A stretch of DNA of 64,000 bases from Chitinophaga polysaccharea (GCF_007829335.1 NZ_VIWO01000001.1:62001-126000); one strand, 5' to 3'. Shown: positions 8,001-15,685, numbered from the stretch's first letter. Numbers and translations are program-made. The notes: generated by a model from the sequence alone, not told the origin.

Positions 8001-9068
8001 CACCGCGTCTCTGGTAGTTATTTCCGGGGCTGAGCCGGGAATACCGCGGGCAATATTTCCTGCCGCCACACGCAGTAAATCCAGGCTGTCGGTGATGCCT
8101 TTGATGGTAACGCTTACAAACGCGATCACCAGTACTACAATGAGTACGAGGGCTACGAGGTAACGGGTTTTCAGGTCATTTTCCTTTTTCGAAATCGCCT
8201 TCGCATCTTTGCTCACCTTATCCGTAATACTGTGCTGCAGCTGTTTCAGCTGGTCTACGGCCTGTGAGGAATTATCCCACCACGAATCGGCATTGAAAAG
8301 GGTATCGATGCTGCGGGTAGTGACCGTATTCCTGATAAAATCGTTGGTGATGGTCGACTCACTTGATTGCTCCATTTGCAGGAAACTTTTGGCAACAGCT
8401 GGTGAGGCCCGCTCCAGCAGCTCCGTACGCAGGGCATTGTACATGTCGTTGTTGTTTTCGATGCGGGCAAAGTCGTCGGGCCATACCTCCTTCTTCCGCA
8501 TAAAATAGTAGATATCCATGCGCAGCATGCCCTGGTAAGCAGCCATGCCGGCCAGAAGGGATTGCGCATTCATATCGCGTTGCAGTCCTTTCAGTACCGG
8601 AATATCAGGGGTATTAATGTTAGCGAGATCGTCCAGCCGGAAAATGAGATTGGAATAATAATCGAGTACTTCCCGCTGGGGCATATTTTTATGATCAATT
8701 TCCTGGCGTTTGCGAGCCAGGGTATTCAGTAAGGAGTACTGGAAGAAATGGCTGTCGGAGGCCAGCAGACTGCTTTTCACGGCTTCAATGGCCAGGTCGG
8801 TTTTGGCGCGTTGTGTCAGTAAATCATTCAGGCTACCGGTTTGTAATACATAGTTCACGCTGCTTCTCCGTTCCAGGTGTATTTCATCGGCTACTTTCAT
8901 GATCACCGCAGCAGTATTTACCTTTTGTACCAGGTTGTCGATTGTATCAATATCTGCGCTTTGCTTGTTGAATACCTCTACTCCGAAATAGATAAGGCAT
9001 ATCAGTGGTATAACAGCTATTAACATCAGCTTCCTTGGTAACGGAAGTTGCATAAAAAATTTCTTCAT
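5058..9068 (-). CDS. Large hybrid histidine kinase: NIT-like sensor, HAMP, GAF, HisKA, HATPase, three REC
   Basis: 1336 residues. TM1 at about 13-30 and TM2 at about 302-322 enclose a 270-residue periplasmic helical region resembling the nitrate/nitrite-sensing NIT domain (LERRSS near 65; ADSWWDNSSQAVDQL near 260-274). Then HAMP (about 323-410), GAF (about 425-570), a Glu/Gln-rich coiled coil (about 575-665), HisKA with His679 in MSHELRTP, and HATPase_c with N-box 795-799, DTGIGIP at 828-834 and GGTGLGLSIS near 857. Three REC domains follow with Asp996, Asp1118 and Asp1263; the middle one has a weaker acidic pair (EE at 1074-1075) and lacks the usual MP motif. First gene of a tight operon with REC, CheR, CheB and a REC-kinase. 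The signal is not known; nitrate or nitrite is only a family-based guess. Confidence 0.93.
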   Translation of the reverse strand: MKKFFMQLPLPRKLMLIAVIPLICLIYFGVEVFNKQSADIDTIDNLVQKVNTAAVIMKVADEIHLERRSSVNYVLQTGSLNDLLTQRAKTDLAIEAVKSSLLASDSHFFQYSLLNTLARKRQEIDHKNMPQREVLDYYSNLIFRLDDLANINTPDIPVLKGLQRDMNAQSLLAGMAAYQGMLRMDIYYFMRKKEVWPDDFARIENNNDMYNALRTELLERASPAVAKSFLQMEQSSESTITNDFIRNTVTTRSIDTLFNADSWWDNSSQAVDQLKQLQHSITDKVSKDAKAISKKENDLKTRYLVALVLIVVLVIAFVSVTIKGITDSLDLLRVAAGNIARGIPGSAPEITTRDAVGSLARSFEAIDQTSQVLADAADQIGKGNFNIDVQPRSKDDLLGHAIVQMAADLKVFRSKGEQTIWIQSGLNQISETLLGEKDLSALSNDALTDIIKYTGAQTGVLYIRQAGELHFSAGYALSPEHPAPLIIEVGKTLLGQQVLRKEPLYLQEAPDSFLYIATGTGAATPGHVLIIPLMHAGITEGVMEVGSLYPFNSSVVDFVKQAATNIAVAIQSTRSRTRLQELLEETQAQAEELQTQHGELESMNVELEAQTQKLQVSEEELKVQQEELMQSNAALEERSRLLEEKNQIIVERNLDIHKKAEELALSTRYKSEFLANMSHELRTPLNSILLLSRLLSENHDHNLNGDQVEYAQVINSSGKGLLTLIDEILDLSKIESGKMELELGEVAVASICSNMQALFEPIAKEKGLQLLLETAVQTPAYIETDQVRLEQVLKNLLSNALKFTAKGTVTLAVSPGEMQDTIRFAVKDTGIGIPEDKQQVIFEAFQQADGSTRRKYGGTGLGLSISRELAKLLGGQLSVTSKSNEGSEFVITIPVTPKVADSGDSQEVPAPAREEEVPTGGKSRFLSPVIPEGVFDDRGLIEKNDAVILIVEDDTHFAKALLDFTHTRGYKGIVSVRGDEAAELARIYKPIGILLDIQLPVKDGWQVMEELKNDPRTRPIPVHIMSSMEAKKESLMKGAVDFISKPVDPESMQSIFEKMEFVLQRSAKKVLILEENAKHAKALAYFLSSYQVNSEISNNVEDGVTLLQQKDVDCVILDMGIPDEKAYEALEMVKEIKGLEQLPIIIFTGKSLSKYEEQRIRQYADSIVIKTAHSYQRMLDEVSLFLHLVSENVPVPAGGNGKMGTLNEVLKDKTVLIADDDVRNIFSLTKALETHQMKVLSAIDGKEALEQLKEHPVDIVLMDMMMPEMDGYDAIAAIRKQPGLRNLPIIAVTAKAMMGDREKCLQAGASDYISKPVDVDQLLSLLRVWLYDKAMK

Positions 9069-9194
9069 CTGCCTGAGCTTGTTTAATAATGGGTCCTAAT
9101 TTAATACGGCCGCTCTTGCCGGATTTCTACATAATTCATTCCAAAGAACAGCGTTATCTACAGGAAATGATAATAAAATAACAACAAAATCCCA

Positions 9195-9202
9195 TAGATT
9201 TG
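9195..9202 (+). promoter_or_regulatory. Probable -7 box for the 9222 response regulator
   Basis: TAGATTTG matches TAnnTTTG, 20 bases before the ATG at 9222. No clear TTTG sits 19 bases upstream, so only the -7 element is supported. Confidence 0.45.
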
Positions 9203-9221
9203 TCCCTATTCGAAAAATGAT

Positions 9222-9623
9222 ATGCCCGACCGTAGTAAATATACCTCAGTACTTTTAATAGACGATGATATAGATGACAGGATGATATTTGGTGAAGTAT
9301 TAAAAGAGCTGGCACCGGATATCAATTACCACGAAGCTATCAATGGGGAGGATGCGCTGACAAAACTAGGCCGTGATTTCACCCCGGACCTGATATTCCT
9401 GGACCTGAACATGCCCAGAATAAATGGTAAGCAGTTTTTAGCGGAAATCCGGCAAATCGACCATTTGAAGCATATACCGGTGATCATCTATACCACCTCT
9501 TCTCATGATTCCGATAAAAAAGAAACCCGGCAACTCGGGGCGTCCTATTTTTTGACTAAGCCCAATAGCCTGCACGAACTCACCCATACGCTTTCCAGGA
9601 TATTACAGCAGCAACTGTTTTAA
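9222..9623 (+). CDS. Single-domain response regulator, Rcp1-like
   Basis: 133 residues, REC only: acidic residues LIDDDIDDRMIF, phospho-acceptor Asp in FLDLNMPRINGKQF, Thr pair in IYTTSS and Lys in FLTKPNSLHEL. The DDDxDDR start and LDLNMP motif are typical of Rcp1-type regulators that partner phytochrome-like kinases. The gene lies divergently from the hybrid kinase operon, 153 bases away, so it may belong to the same circuit; the Cph1-like REC-kinase at 1962-3233 is a plausible partner (inference). A strong terminator follows. Confidence 0.9.
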   Translation: MPDRSKYTSVLLIDDDIDDRMIFGEVLKELAPDINYHEAINGEDALTKLGRDFTPDLIFLDLNMPRINGKQFLAEIRQIDHLKHIPVIIYTTSSHDSDKKETRQLGASYFLTKPNSLHELTHTLSRILQQQLF

Positions 9624-9631
9624 AACAAAGA

Positions 9632-9653
9632 GCCTCACAAAGAATTGTGAGGC
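9632..9653 (+). terminator. Intrinsic terminator
   Basis: A 9-base perfect stem GCCTCACAA / TTGTGAGGC with loop AGAA, then AGCTTTTCT. It starts 8 bases after the stop of the response regulator. Confidence 0.85.
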
Positions 9654-9683
9654 AGCTTTTCTACCATTGTTACTATTTTTTAA

Positions 9684-9720
9684 ACCCTCATATATGCATG
9701 AGCATATGCTTTGTGAGGGT
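9684..9720. repeat. Nested inverted repeat after the terminator
   Basis: ACCCTCA (9684-9690) pairs with TGAGGGT (9714-9720), and inside it ATATGC (9692-9697) pairs with GCATAT (9702-9707) around ATGA. It lies between the convergent regulator and S41 genes. The TTGTGAGG element of the first hairpin (9645-9652) recurs as TTGTGAGGG at 9711-9719. Possibly a second, minus-strand stop signal; no T-run is seen. Confidence 0.5.
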
Positions 9721-9775
9721 AAAGATGAGCAATTAAGTGCCCGTAAGTGTTAACCGGTTCTTAATAACTCCTGCA

Positions 9776-11164
9776 TTAAAATTGTTTGACTACTTCCTCC
9801 AACCATCCAGGTGCAGAGAAATTCAACTTCACAGAAGGTTGAACACCTTTGTTATCAATCCCTTGTCCTGCTGCCACTCTCCTCGACCGGGTGACCGGAT
9901 AGCGGATAGTACATGCCGGTGCGGTAAATTTCACCTCATTTACATTGAAATAGTCCAGCGCGCCGGCAGTAGGTGTGCCGTATACTTTTACTTTTCTGCT
10001 TTGTATTGCTTCCAGCAGGAATTGCTCTGCAGCATTACTGCATTTGTTATTTACAATCACCGCTACCTTGGCTGGCGCGGATAATGGCGCCGGTAAAATC
10101 ATGTTTTCATCTGGGCCCAGGCTGACTAACCTGCCCTGCAGGCCGTCGCCCTGGTGGATGGCTTTCCGGGTTTGCTCAAGGTATTCGTCTGGCATTTGAC
10201 CACTTTGTTGGTCCAGGATACGGCTCCAGGCGGCAATATTATCTGCTGTTGCTAGGAAGTCGGCTCCCACAATGCGTACCGGCTGTGTATATAGCAATGG
10301 GCGTAACCGTTCAGTGAGTTTATCCGTTCCTACCCCGTTATCCCGTATGTCGATGATCAGGCGGGGATTTTTGCGGAGGTATTCATCGTTGGCGTTCAGT
10401 ACCGAGTCGGTTATGGGGAAGTCGGCCGCCGTAAACCCGCCGATGCGCAGGTACCCGGTACTGTCGTCTACCTGGCGAAAGAAAGTCGTGGCAGCTGGCA
10501 TATCGGTGAATGCCGGCATTTCCCGGGACAGCTGGCCATGGCTGGCGCCTGCCTTTTGCCAGCCCAGCGCTTCCAGACCGTTTCTTTGCTTATTGATGGT
10601 TACGGTGTCTAAAGTCACCCGCTGATGGCTGTAATTAACCAGGTCGTATTTATCAGGCGCTGTGGCAGCCAGTTCAAATACAACATCACCCGGGGTCCAT
10701 GCCAACTGGGGCGACTGCAATATTACCGCGGCATATTGCCTTAATCCGTGTGGGCTTTTCACCAGGGCTATTTTACCCATACTATCGGATTCATAAATGC
10801 CCATCACGGGGCCGGCAGCCTGCTTTTCCAGTAACTCCAGCTGCGCCGGCAATAAAGTTATTTTTTCGATGACCGGCGCATATTCTGGTTCCAGTACCAG
10901 GTGCTGATCCCTGAAAAACCGCAGGTACCTGTTGATCAACAACATACAATGACTGGCGCCCCGGATCGTTGCCGCCTGCAATCGCAGCTTGGCCACCAAC
11001 GCCGAATACGTTTGCTGGGTAACCGGTGTTACCTTGTCAATAAATCCTACATAGTTTTTTCTGAGATAGATGTGTACGCTGTCAAATTTCTTTTTACAAT
11101 CACATTCCTGCGCGTATAAATGGGCATTACATAATAGTAATACCAATACAGCTATTGCTTTCAT
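9776..11164 (-). CDS. Exported S41-family peptidase-like protein
   Basis: 462 residues with an N-terminal signal peptide ending near residue 18 (LYAQE). The C-terminal half resembles the S41 (tail-specific/IRBP-like) protease fold: IIDIRDNGVG near 275-284 and a nucleophile region NNKCSNAAEQFL, where Ser is the expected catalytic residue, then YGTPTAGALDY. The lysine that serves as base in C-terminal processing proteases (GKGT) is absent here (AGALDY), as in the other S41 subgroup; activity is therefore uncertain. No PDZ domain is obvious. It is alone on its strand between two + strand genes. Substrate unknown. Confidence 0.75.
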   Translation of the reverse strand: MKAIAVLVLLLCNAHLYAQECDCKKKFDSVHIYLRKNYVGFIDKVTPVTQQTYSALVAKLRLQAATIRGASHCMLLINRYLRFFRDQHLVLEPEYAPVIEKITLLPAQLELLEKQAAGPVMGIYESDSMGKIALVKSPHGLRQYAAVILQSPQLAWTPGDVVFELAATAPDKYDLVNYSHQRVTLDTVTINKQRNGLEALGWQKAGASHGQLSREMPAFTDMPAATTFFRQVDDSTGYLRIGGFTAADFPITDSVLNANDEYLRKNPRLIIDIRDNGVGTDKLTERLRPLLYTQPVRIVGADFLATADNIAAWSRILDQQSGQMPDEYLEQTRKAIHQGDGLQGRLVSLGPDENMILPAPLSAPAKVAVIVNNKCSNAAEQFLLEAIQSRKVKVYGTPTAGALDYFNVNEVKFTAPACTIRYPVTRSRRVAAGQGIDNKGVQPSVKLNFSAPGWLEEVVKQF

Positions 11165-11293
11165 AGCAAAGGGTTTGAATGTTTTTGGCTGATAATAAAT
11201 GGTCTTTAAATATATATATTCGGACGGAACTATCAGAATTTATTTATCATCCTGCGTCAATATTAATAAATTACACGTCCTAATGAACCGCGT

Positions 11294-13582
11294 ATGCAAT
11301 TAGACGAACTGGAAAGGCTGTACAACGAACAGGCATATACCGAAGCAATAACAAAACTCGAAACCTACTTACAGGATTACCCTCAGGAAGCCAGGGGATG
11401 GCATTTGCTAGGATTATCCCAGCTGGAAAACGCCCGGGCCACCGACAACCCCGACCTGGTATCCGCCATGTATGAAGCGGCTTACGATGCGTTCACCCAG
11501 GTGTTGACCATCGATGCTTCCCACGCGCAGGCAAGGCTGCACCGCGCCTACCTTGGCGCAAATATCATGACCGAAAAAGGAGACGAAGCGATCAGCGACT
11601 GCGATGTACTCATCGCCGGCAGCGATGAAGATATTACCACCAAAGCCCTGCTTTACCGTTTCCAGATATGGGTGCTCAAAGAGGAACCAGAAAAGGCACT
11701 GGCAGATATGCATCGCAGTCTCCAGATATATGAATCGCTCTATGTCGACGACCTCCCGCAACTCAATGTAGCCCGATTCCAGTGTTACACCCGCATCGGG
11801 GATGTTTATTACCATACCGAAAACCGGCCCGCCGCACTGGAATACTACAAGCAGGCCTTCGATTGCACCGTGTACAACAACCGGCTGATGTCGACTATCT
11901 GGTTTGCCCTTGAAATGGCCGACTATGATTTCGCCGCAAATATGCTGCAGATCCTCATTTCTACCGGCGAAAACTCCCGGGAAGAAATGCTCCGCCTGCT
12001 CAAACATATACAGCAATTACTCACAGAGGGCGTCAGGCATGCTATGTTGGCCCGTGAATATTGTAAAGGCACTACAGAGTTCTGGCATGAGTTCTATGGA
12101 GAAGATGATGATGAAGGCACGCTGGAGCAGATATTAGTGGGTAAAAACTTTGTATCACAGTATCCCGATGAAGCTTACTTTTATCATTATACCGCTACTG
12201 CGTTTTTCAACATCGGCAGCTACCAGGAAGCCTTTCCCTGGTATGAAAAATCAATGGCCATTAAGCCCTATCCATTCAGTATTGTAAGATGGTATTATAC
12301 TACTTACAAGGTGACCGGGCATTTCCCAACAGCATGGCCGGATATTGACCATCTCATACCGTACGACTGGTATGCAGCGGGTGTTATCTTCACGGAAATT
12401 ATACAACTGGAAAACGATCCGCAGTTAAAGCAGGCCGCCACGCCGCTTAAACGCTTCTTATACAAGAAAGCTTTTGATCTTTATCATGCCTATTGGTATG
12501 AAAATAAAGGCAATTCGTATGCCGGGCATCCACATCATTTCGCCATGTGCTGCAACAACTACGGCATCGCTTTATATGAAGCCGGCATTTTTGTGGAAGC
12601 CGCACACATACATACCATTGGCTATAATATGTCGCCTTTCTGGGAGCAGCTGGAATCCAGGGCTGACGCGTATCACAACATGGGTAAATTGGCCGAAGCC
12701 ATCGCAGACAGGAGAAATATACTGGAGAATTACACCGATGTATTACCCCTGATGTACTATGTATCTATTCATGAACGTATGATAGACGACCTCTGCACCC
12801 TGGAGCGGCACCCCGAAGCGCTGGACCTGTATGAAAAAATACTGAATGAATACAATGAATGGATTGCTCGCGATATGGAAGAACTGGAAGTATACGACCG
12901 CAACACTATCACGTATAATATCGACCGCATTAAAACCGGCAGGGCATTTATCAGGAGCAACAGCGACAATGATTTATCGGAACGTATACTGGCATTGGAA
13001 AGCCATTTAACCGACAAGCCGGATGACAGCGATGCCTACTTCAACCTGATGTATCTTTATTTTGATAACGGGCAATATGAACATTGCATCGGCGCTATCA
13101 ACAATCGTATTTCCATTGGCGGCATACAGCAGTTGCCGGTCATCTCCCAAATGAAAATTTATTATTTCAGGGGAAAGGCTGCGCTAAAACTGAAGCGATA
13201 TAAAGCAGCCATTGCAGATATGCAACAAACGCTGGAAATAATGGCCAGTGGAGATGCAGCAGATAATTCACCTAACTACCGGTTTGGGGTATACGCTTTT
13301 ATGGCAGAGGCCTACCTGGGTGAACAGGAGTATGATCAATGCCTGACTTATGGTATGCAATGTGTAAACATTTATGCGGGCAATAACTGGGCCTGGGATG
13401 CAGAAGCTTCCGCCATACGATATACTATGGCACTGGCTTTCGAAGCGAAGGAAGATTTTTCGTCCTGTAAAAAACTAATCGACCTGATTGTAGCGAATGA
13501 TCCTGGATATCAGCCGGCAGTAGAAAAAAAGAAGCAACTCAAAGGAGGAGGATTATTTTCTTTCTTCAGGAAAAAGAAATAG
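11294..13582 (+). CDS. Large TPR-repeat protein
   Basis: 762 residues without signal peptide or membrane segment. Repeated helix pairs of TPR type are seen from the N-terminus (AITKLETYLQDYPQ, ARGWHLLGLSQLE, ALEYYKQAF, EAFPWYEKSM) and again in the last 200 residues (YYFRGKAALKLKRYKAAIAD). The very end is basic and aromatic (FSFFRKKK). TPR arrays scaffold protein complexes; no catalytic domain is seen. The gene stands alone: 129 bases after a divergent S41 gene, and followed by a palindromic element. Function unknown. Confidence 0.85.
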   Translation: MQLDELERLYNEQAYTEAITKLETYLQDYPQEARGWHLLGLSQLENARATDNPDLVSAMYEAAYDAFTQVLTIDASHAQARLHRAYLGANIMTEKGDEAISDCDVLIAGSDEDITTKALLYRFQIWVLKEEPEKALADMHRSLQIYESLYVDDLPQLNVARFQCYTRIGDVYYHTENRPAALEYYKQAFDCTVYNNRLMSTIWFALEMADYDFAANMLQILISTGENSREEMLRLLKHIQQLLTEGVRHAMLAREYCKGTTEFWHEFYGEDDDEGTLEQILVGKNFVSQYPDEAYFYHYTATAFFNIGSYQEAFPWYEKSMAIKPYPFSIVRWYYTTYKVTGHFPTAWPDIDHLIPYDWYAAGVIFTEIIQLENDPQLKQAATPLKRFLYKKAFDLYHAYWYENKGNSYAGHPHHFAMCCNNYGIALYEAGIFVEAAHIHTIGYNMSPFWEQLESRADAYHNMGKLAEAIADRRNILENYTDVLPLMYYVSIHERMIDDLCTLERHPEALDLYEKILNEYNEWIARDMEELEVYDRNTITYNIDRIKTGRAFIRSNSDNDLSERILALESHLTDKPDDSDAYFNLMYLYFDNGQYEHCIGAINNRISIGGIQQLPVISQMKIYYFRGKAALKLKRYKAAIADMQQTLEIMASGDAADNSPNYRFGVYAFMAEAYLGEQEYDQCLTYGMQCVNIYAGNNWAWDAEASAIRYTMALAFEAKEDFSSCKKLIDLIVANDPGYQPAVEKKKQLKGGGLFSFFRKKK

Positions 13583-13602
13583 TAACGCAAAGGCGCTAAA
13601 AA

Positions 13603-13648
13603 ACAAAGCAGCAAAGGGATTACATAAATATCTCCTTTGCTGCTTTGT
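13603..13648. repeat. Intergenic palindrome between convergent genes
   Basis: ACAAAGCAGCAAAGG (13603-13617) pairs perfectly with CCTTTGCTGCTTTGT (13634-13648) around a 16-base loop. The flanks also pair imperfectly: CGCAAAGGCGCTAA on the left resembles the reverse complement of TTAGCTGCCTTACG on the right. It begins soon after the TPR gene stop and probably ends transcripts from both sides. Confidence 0.75.
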
Positions 13649-13666
13649 GGCTTAGCTGCCTTACGA

Positions 13667-14089
13667 TTACATCGGCATGGGCTTGTTATAGCTTACCATC
13701 CAATGCATACCGTACTTGTCGATTAACTGACCATACCGGTGTGCCCAGAATGTTTCCTGGATAGGCATTGTCACCTTCCCTCCTTCAGACAGTTTAGTAA
13801 ATACAGCTTCTGCGTCTTCCGTAGAATTAACGGAGAGTGCCTGCGAAACAGAATCACCATTTACAGGTGGCGGTCCCTGCATGCCATCGGAGGCCATGAG
13901 TGCAAAGCCTGGTGTTTGAAGGAAGGCATGCATTACCAGGTTTTCTGCACCGGGAGGTACCTGGTCTTTCATGGGGGAATCGGCCATCGTCATTACTTTT
14001 AGATCACCACCCAACACTTTCTGATAAAAGGTCATCGCTTCCCGGCAGTTGCCGTTGAAAATGAAGTAGGTCGTTAATGTGCTTGACAT
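13667..14089 (-). CDS. VOC-family protein (PhnB / glyoxalase-like)
   Basis: 140 residues from the ATG at 14089 (MSSTLTTYFIFNG); a longer frame to 14143 adds 18 residues without family similarity. Matches the PhnB-like branch of the vicinal-oxygen-chelate superfamily: FNGNCREAMTFYQKVLGG at the start, HAFLQTPGFALMASD in the middle, and the closing WGHRYGxxxDxxGxxW-type motif seen as FWAHRYGQLIDKYGMHW. Such proteins bind a metal in a beta-alpha-beta-beta-beta barrel; the natural substrate is unknown for this branch. It lies 56 bases downstream of the ROK regulator on the same strand; a -7-like TAGTTTTG (minus strand, 14141-14148) may give it its own promoter. Confidence 0.85.
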   Translation of the reverse strand: MSSTLTTYFIFNGNCREAMTFYQKVLGGDLKVMTMADSPMKDQVPPGAENLVMHAFLQTPGFALMASDGMQGPPPVNGDSVSQALSVNSTEDAEAVFTKLSEGGKVTMPIQETFWAHRYGQLIDKYGMHWMVSYNKPMPM

Positions 14090-14145
14090 GACATTTTTTT
14101 TTGGGTAAAAGATGGAATTCAGGTAGATAATAAAGTTAACCAAAA

Positions 14146-15369
14146 CTAACTTATCAACACCTTATTTCTTACCAGCAGACAGGCTCCGATGATGCCGGCA
14201 CGTTCGCCCAGCTTCGACATTTTCAGTTTGGAATCGTTACTCACCAGGCTCAGTGAATATTTTTTCATCGCGCTTTTTATGGGCAACCGGATATGGTCCT
14301 GGGTAGCTGCCAGCGCCCCGCCCAGGATCACCAGCTCGGGGTTAAAAATATTCATCAGCAGCGCCACGCCGCGCCCCAGGTTCTCTCCCACTTTAGCAAT
14401 GAGTTCTATGGCCAGCATATCGTCGTTGTTGGCCGCTTCAATAATATCGGGCAGGTGAATGTCTTCGGGCGACCGGTGGGTACGCGACAACATGGAAGAG
14501 GAGCCCGCTGCCAGTTTCTGGCGGAACATATTAACCAGGGCCCAGCCGGAGGCTTCGGTTTCCAGGCAGCCCTTTTTACCACAATGGCAAATGATTTCAT
14601 TATCGTACAAAGGAATATGCCCCACCTCCCCGCTATAGCCGGATTTACCGTAATACAGTTCCCCGTTGATCAGTACACCCATCCCTATTCCATAGTCCAG
14701 GTTCAGGAACAACACATTCCGTTCGCCATGTACCAGGTCGGAGCAAAATTCGCCATAAGCCATGGCACGGGAGTCGTTTTCCAGGAACACCCGGATTCCT
14801 ACCTTATTGCCGATTACTTTGCTGAGAGGCTCTTCATCGAAGTAGAAGAGGCTATAGTTGTAGCCGGTGGCATAGTTGATACGACCAGAGATATTAATGC
14901 CGATTCCCAGGATTTTCTCCCTGGGCACTGTCAATCCATCAATAAAATTATTAATAAGTTGACAGAGTTCTTCCAGTGAGGCTTTCGTATTATCAAGCGT
15001 ATAAGGAAGTGCTTCCACCGTGGTGACCAGGTTTTTATGAAAATCTGACAGGCCCAGGTTGAGGTGGTCGTGTTTTACATCTACCCCGATAAAGAAAGCT
15101 GAATCAGCCACCAGGCCGTACAGGTTGGGCTTTCGGCCGCCGGTGGATTCAATTTTCCCGTAATCCATTACCAGCCCGTCGTTAATAAGATCGTTCACCA
15201 GGTTGGTTACCTTGGGTGTACTCAGGTTCAGCTCCTTACACAAATCGGCGATGGTAGCGTGGCCATTATTGGCAAAATAAGCCAGGGCGGCCTTTTTCAG
15301 GTTGATGTTCTTATAAGCTACCCCTGTAGCATTTGCATTGTTTAATTCTTCAAAGAAGGTCTTGGCCAT
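14146..15369 (-). CDS. ROK-family transcriptional repressor (NagC/XylR type)
   Basis: 407 residues. A winged helix-turn-helix at about 25-85 (ATIADLCKELNLSTPKVTNL) recognises DNA; the rest is a ROK sugar-binding fold starting at FIGVDVKHDHLNLGL. The zinc-binding ROK signature is present as CHCGKKGCLE preceded by GEVGHIPL, and the ENDSRAMAYGE segment keeps the Asp that is catalytic in ROK kinases. Family members repress sugar-use genes and are released by a sugar or sugar phosphate. No sugar gene lies beside it here, so the regulon cannot be inferred from the window. Single gene with 234 bases before the tRNA-Leu gene. Confidence 0.9.
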   Translation of the reverse strand: MAKTFFEELNNANATGVAYKNINLKKAALAYFANNGHATIADLCKELNLSTPKVTNLVNDLINDGLVMDYGKIESTGGRKPNLYGLVADSAFFIGVDVKHDHLNLGLSDFHKNLVTTVEALPYTLDNTKASLEELCQLINNFIDGLTVPREKILGIGINISGRINYATGYNYSLFYFDEEPLSKVIGNKVGIRVFLENDSRAMAYGEFCSDLVHGERNVLFLNLDYGIGMGVLINGELYYGKSGYSGEVGHIPLYDNEIICHCGKKGCLETEASGWALVNMFRQKLAAGSSSMLSRTHRSPEDIHLPDIIEAANNDDMLAIELIAKVGENLGRGVALLMNIFNPELVILGGALAATQDHIRLPIKSAMKKYSLSLVSNDSKLKMSKLGERAGIIGACLLVRNKVLIS

Positions 15370-15474
15370 AGCGTCAGATAGACTTTTACATTAATTATCT
15401 CCAATTTAAGGCGCTAAATCTGATTTTTTTAAAAATAGACCGAGAAAGGCGGCTAAAGTTCTCTTATAAATGAT

Positions 15475-15504
15475 TTTGTTAATTCGCAAAAATTGATACC
15501 TTTG
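15475..15504 (+). promoter_or_regulatory. Strong promoter of the tRNA-Leu transcript
   Basis: TTTG (15475-15478), 18 bases, TACCTTTG (15497-15504): both boxes match the Bacteroidota consensus exactly. Transcription would start near 15511, leaving a leader of about 93 bases before the tRNA. Confidence 0.8.
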
Positions 15505-15540
15505 CAATCCTTTTTAAGCTAAAAAAAGGAAGCTCTTGTC

Positions 15541-15588
15541 ATGTGTATTCACCAGCCTTCGGGGGTGAACGAGGTACAAAATGAGTGA
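15541..15588 (+). other. Possible 15-codon leader ORF with a UUCG hairpin
   Basis: Inside the leader between the promoter and tRNA-Leu lies ATG...TGA for 15 codons (MCIHQPSGVNEVQNE), preceded by AAGGAAG about 8-14 bases upstream, which resembles a ribosome-binding site. The same bases form a hairpin TTCACC (15548-15553) / GGTGAA (15564-15569) capped by CC-TTCG-GG. Either could be chance; no similar peptide is known to me. Confidence 0.25.
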
Positions 15589-15603
15589 GTTCTTTTATTT
15601 AAT

Positions 15604-15685
15604 GCGGATGTGATGAAATTGGTAGACATGCCAGACTTAGGATCTGGTGCCGCGAGGCATGGGGGTTCGAGTCCCTTCATCCGCA
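15604..15685 (+). tRNA. tRNA-Leu, anticodon TAG
   Basis: 82-base class II tRNA: acceptor GCGGATG/CATCCGC, anticodon stem CCAGA/TCTGG with loop CTTAGGA (anticodon TAG), a long variable arm (TGCCGCGAGGCA region) and T arm GGGGG-TTCGAGT-CCCTT. Discriminator A; CCA is not encoded. It lies upstream of trigger factor on the same strand, 219 bases before its start. Confidence 0.97.

Noticed and set aside
13603..13648. CRISPR-like or mobile element repeat
   Set aside because: Single palindrome without spacers, repeated units or transposase nearby; best seen as an intergenic hairpin.
14293..14979. 228-codon frame opposite the ROK regulator
   Set aside because: Antisense to a complete ROK protein, with no family signature.
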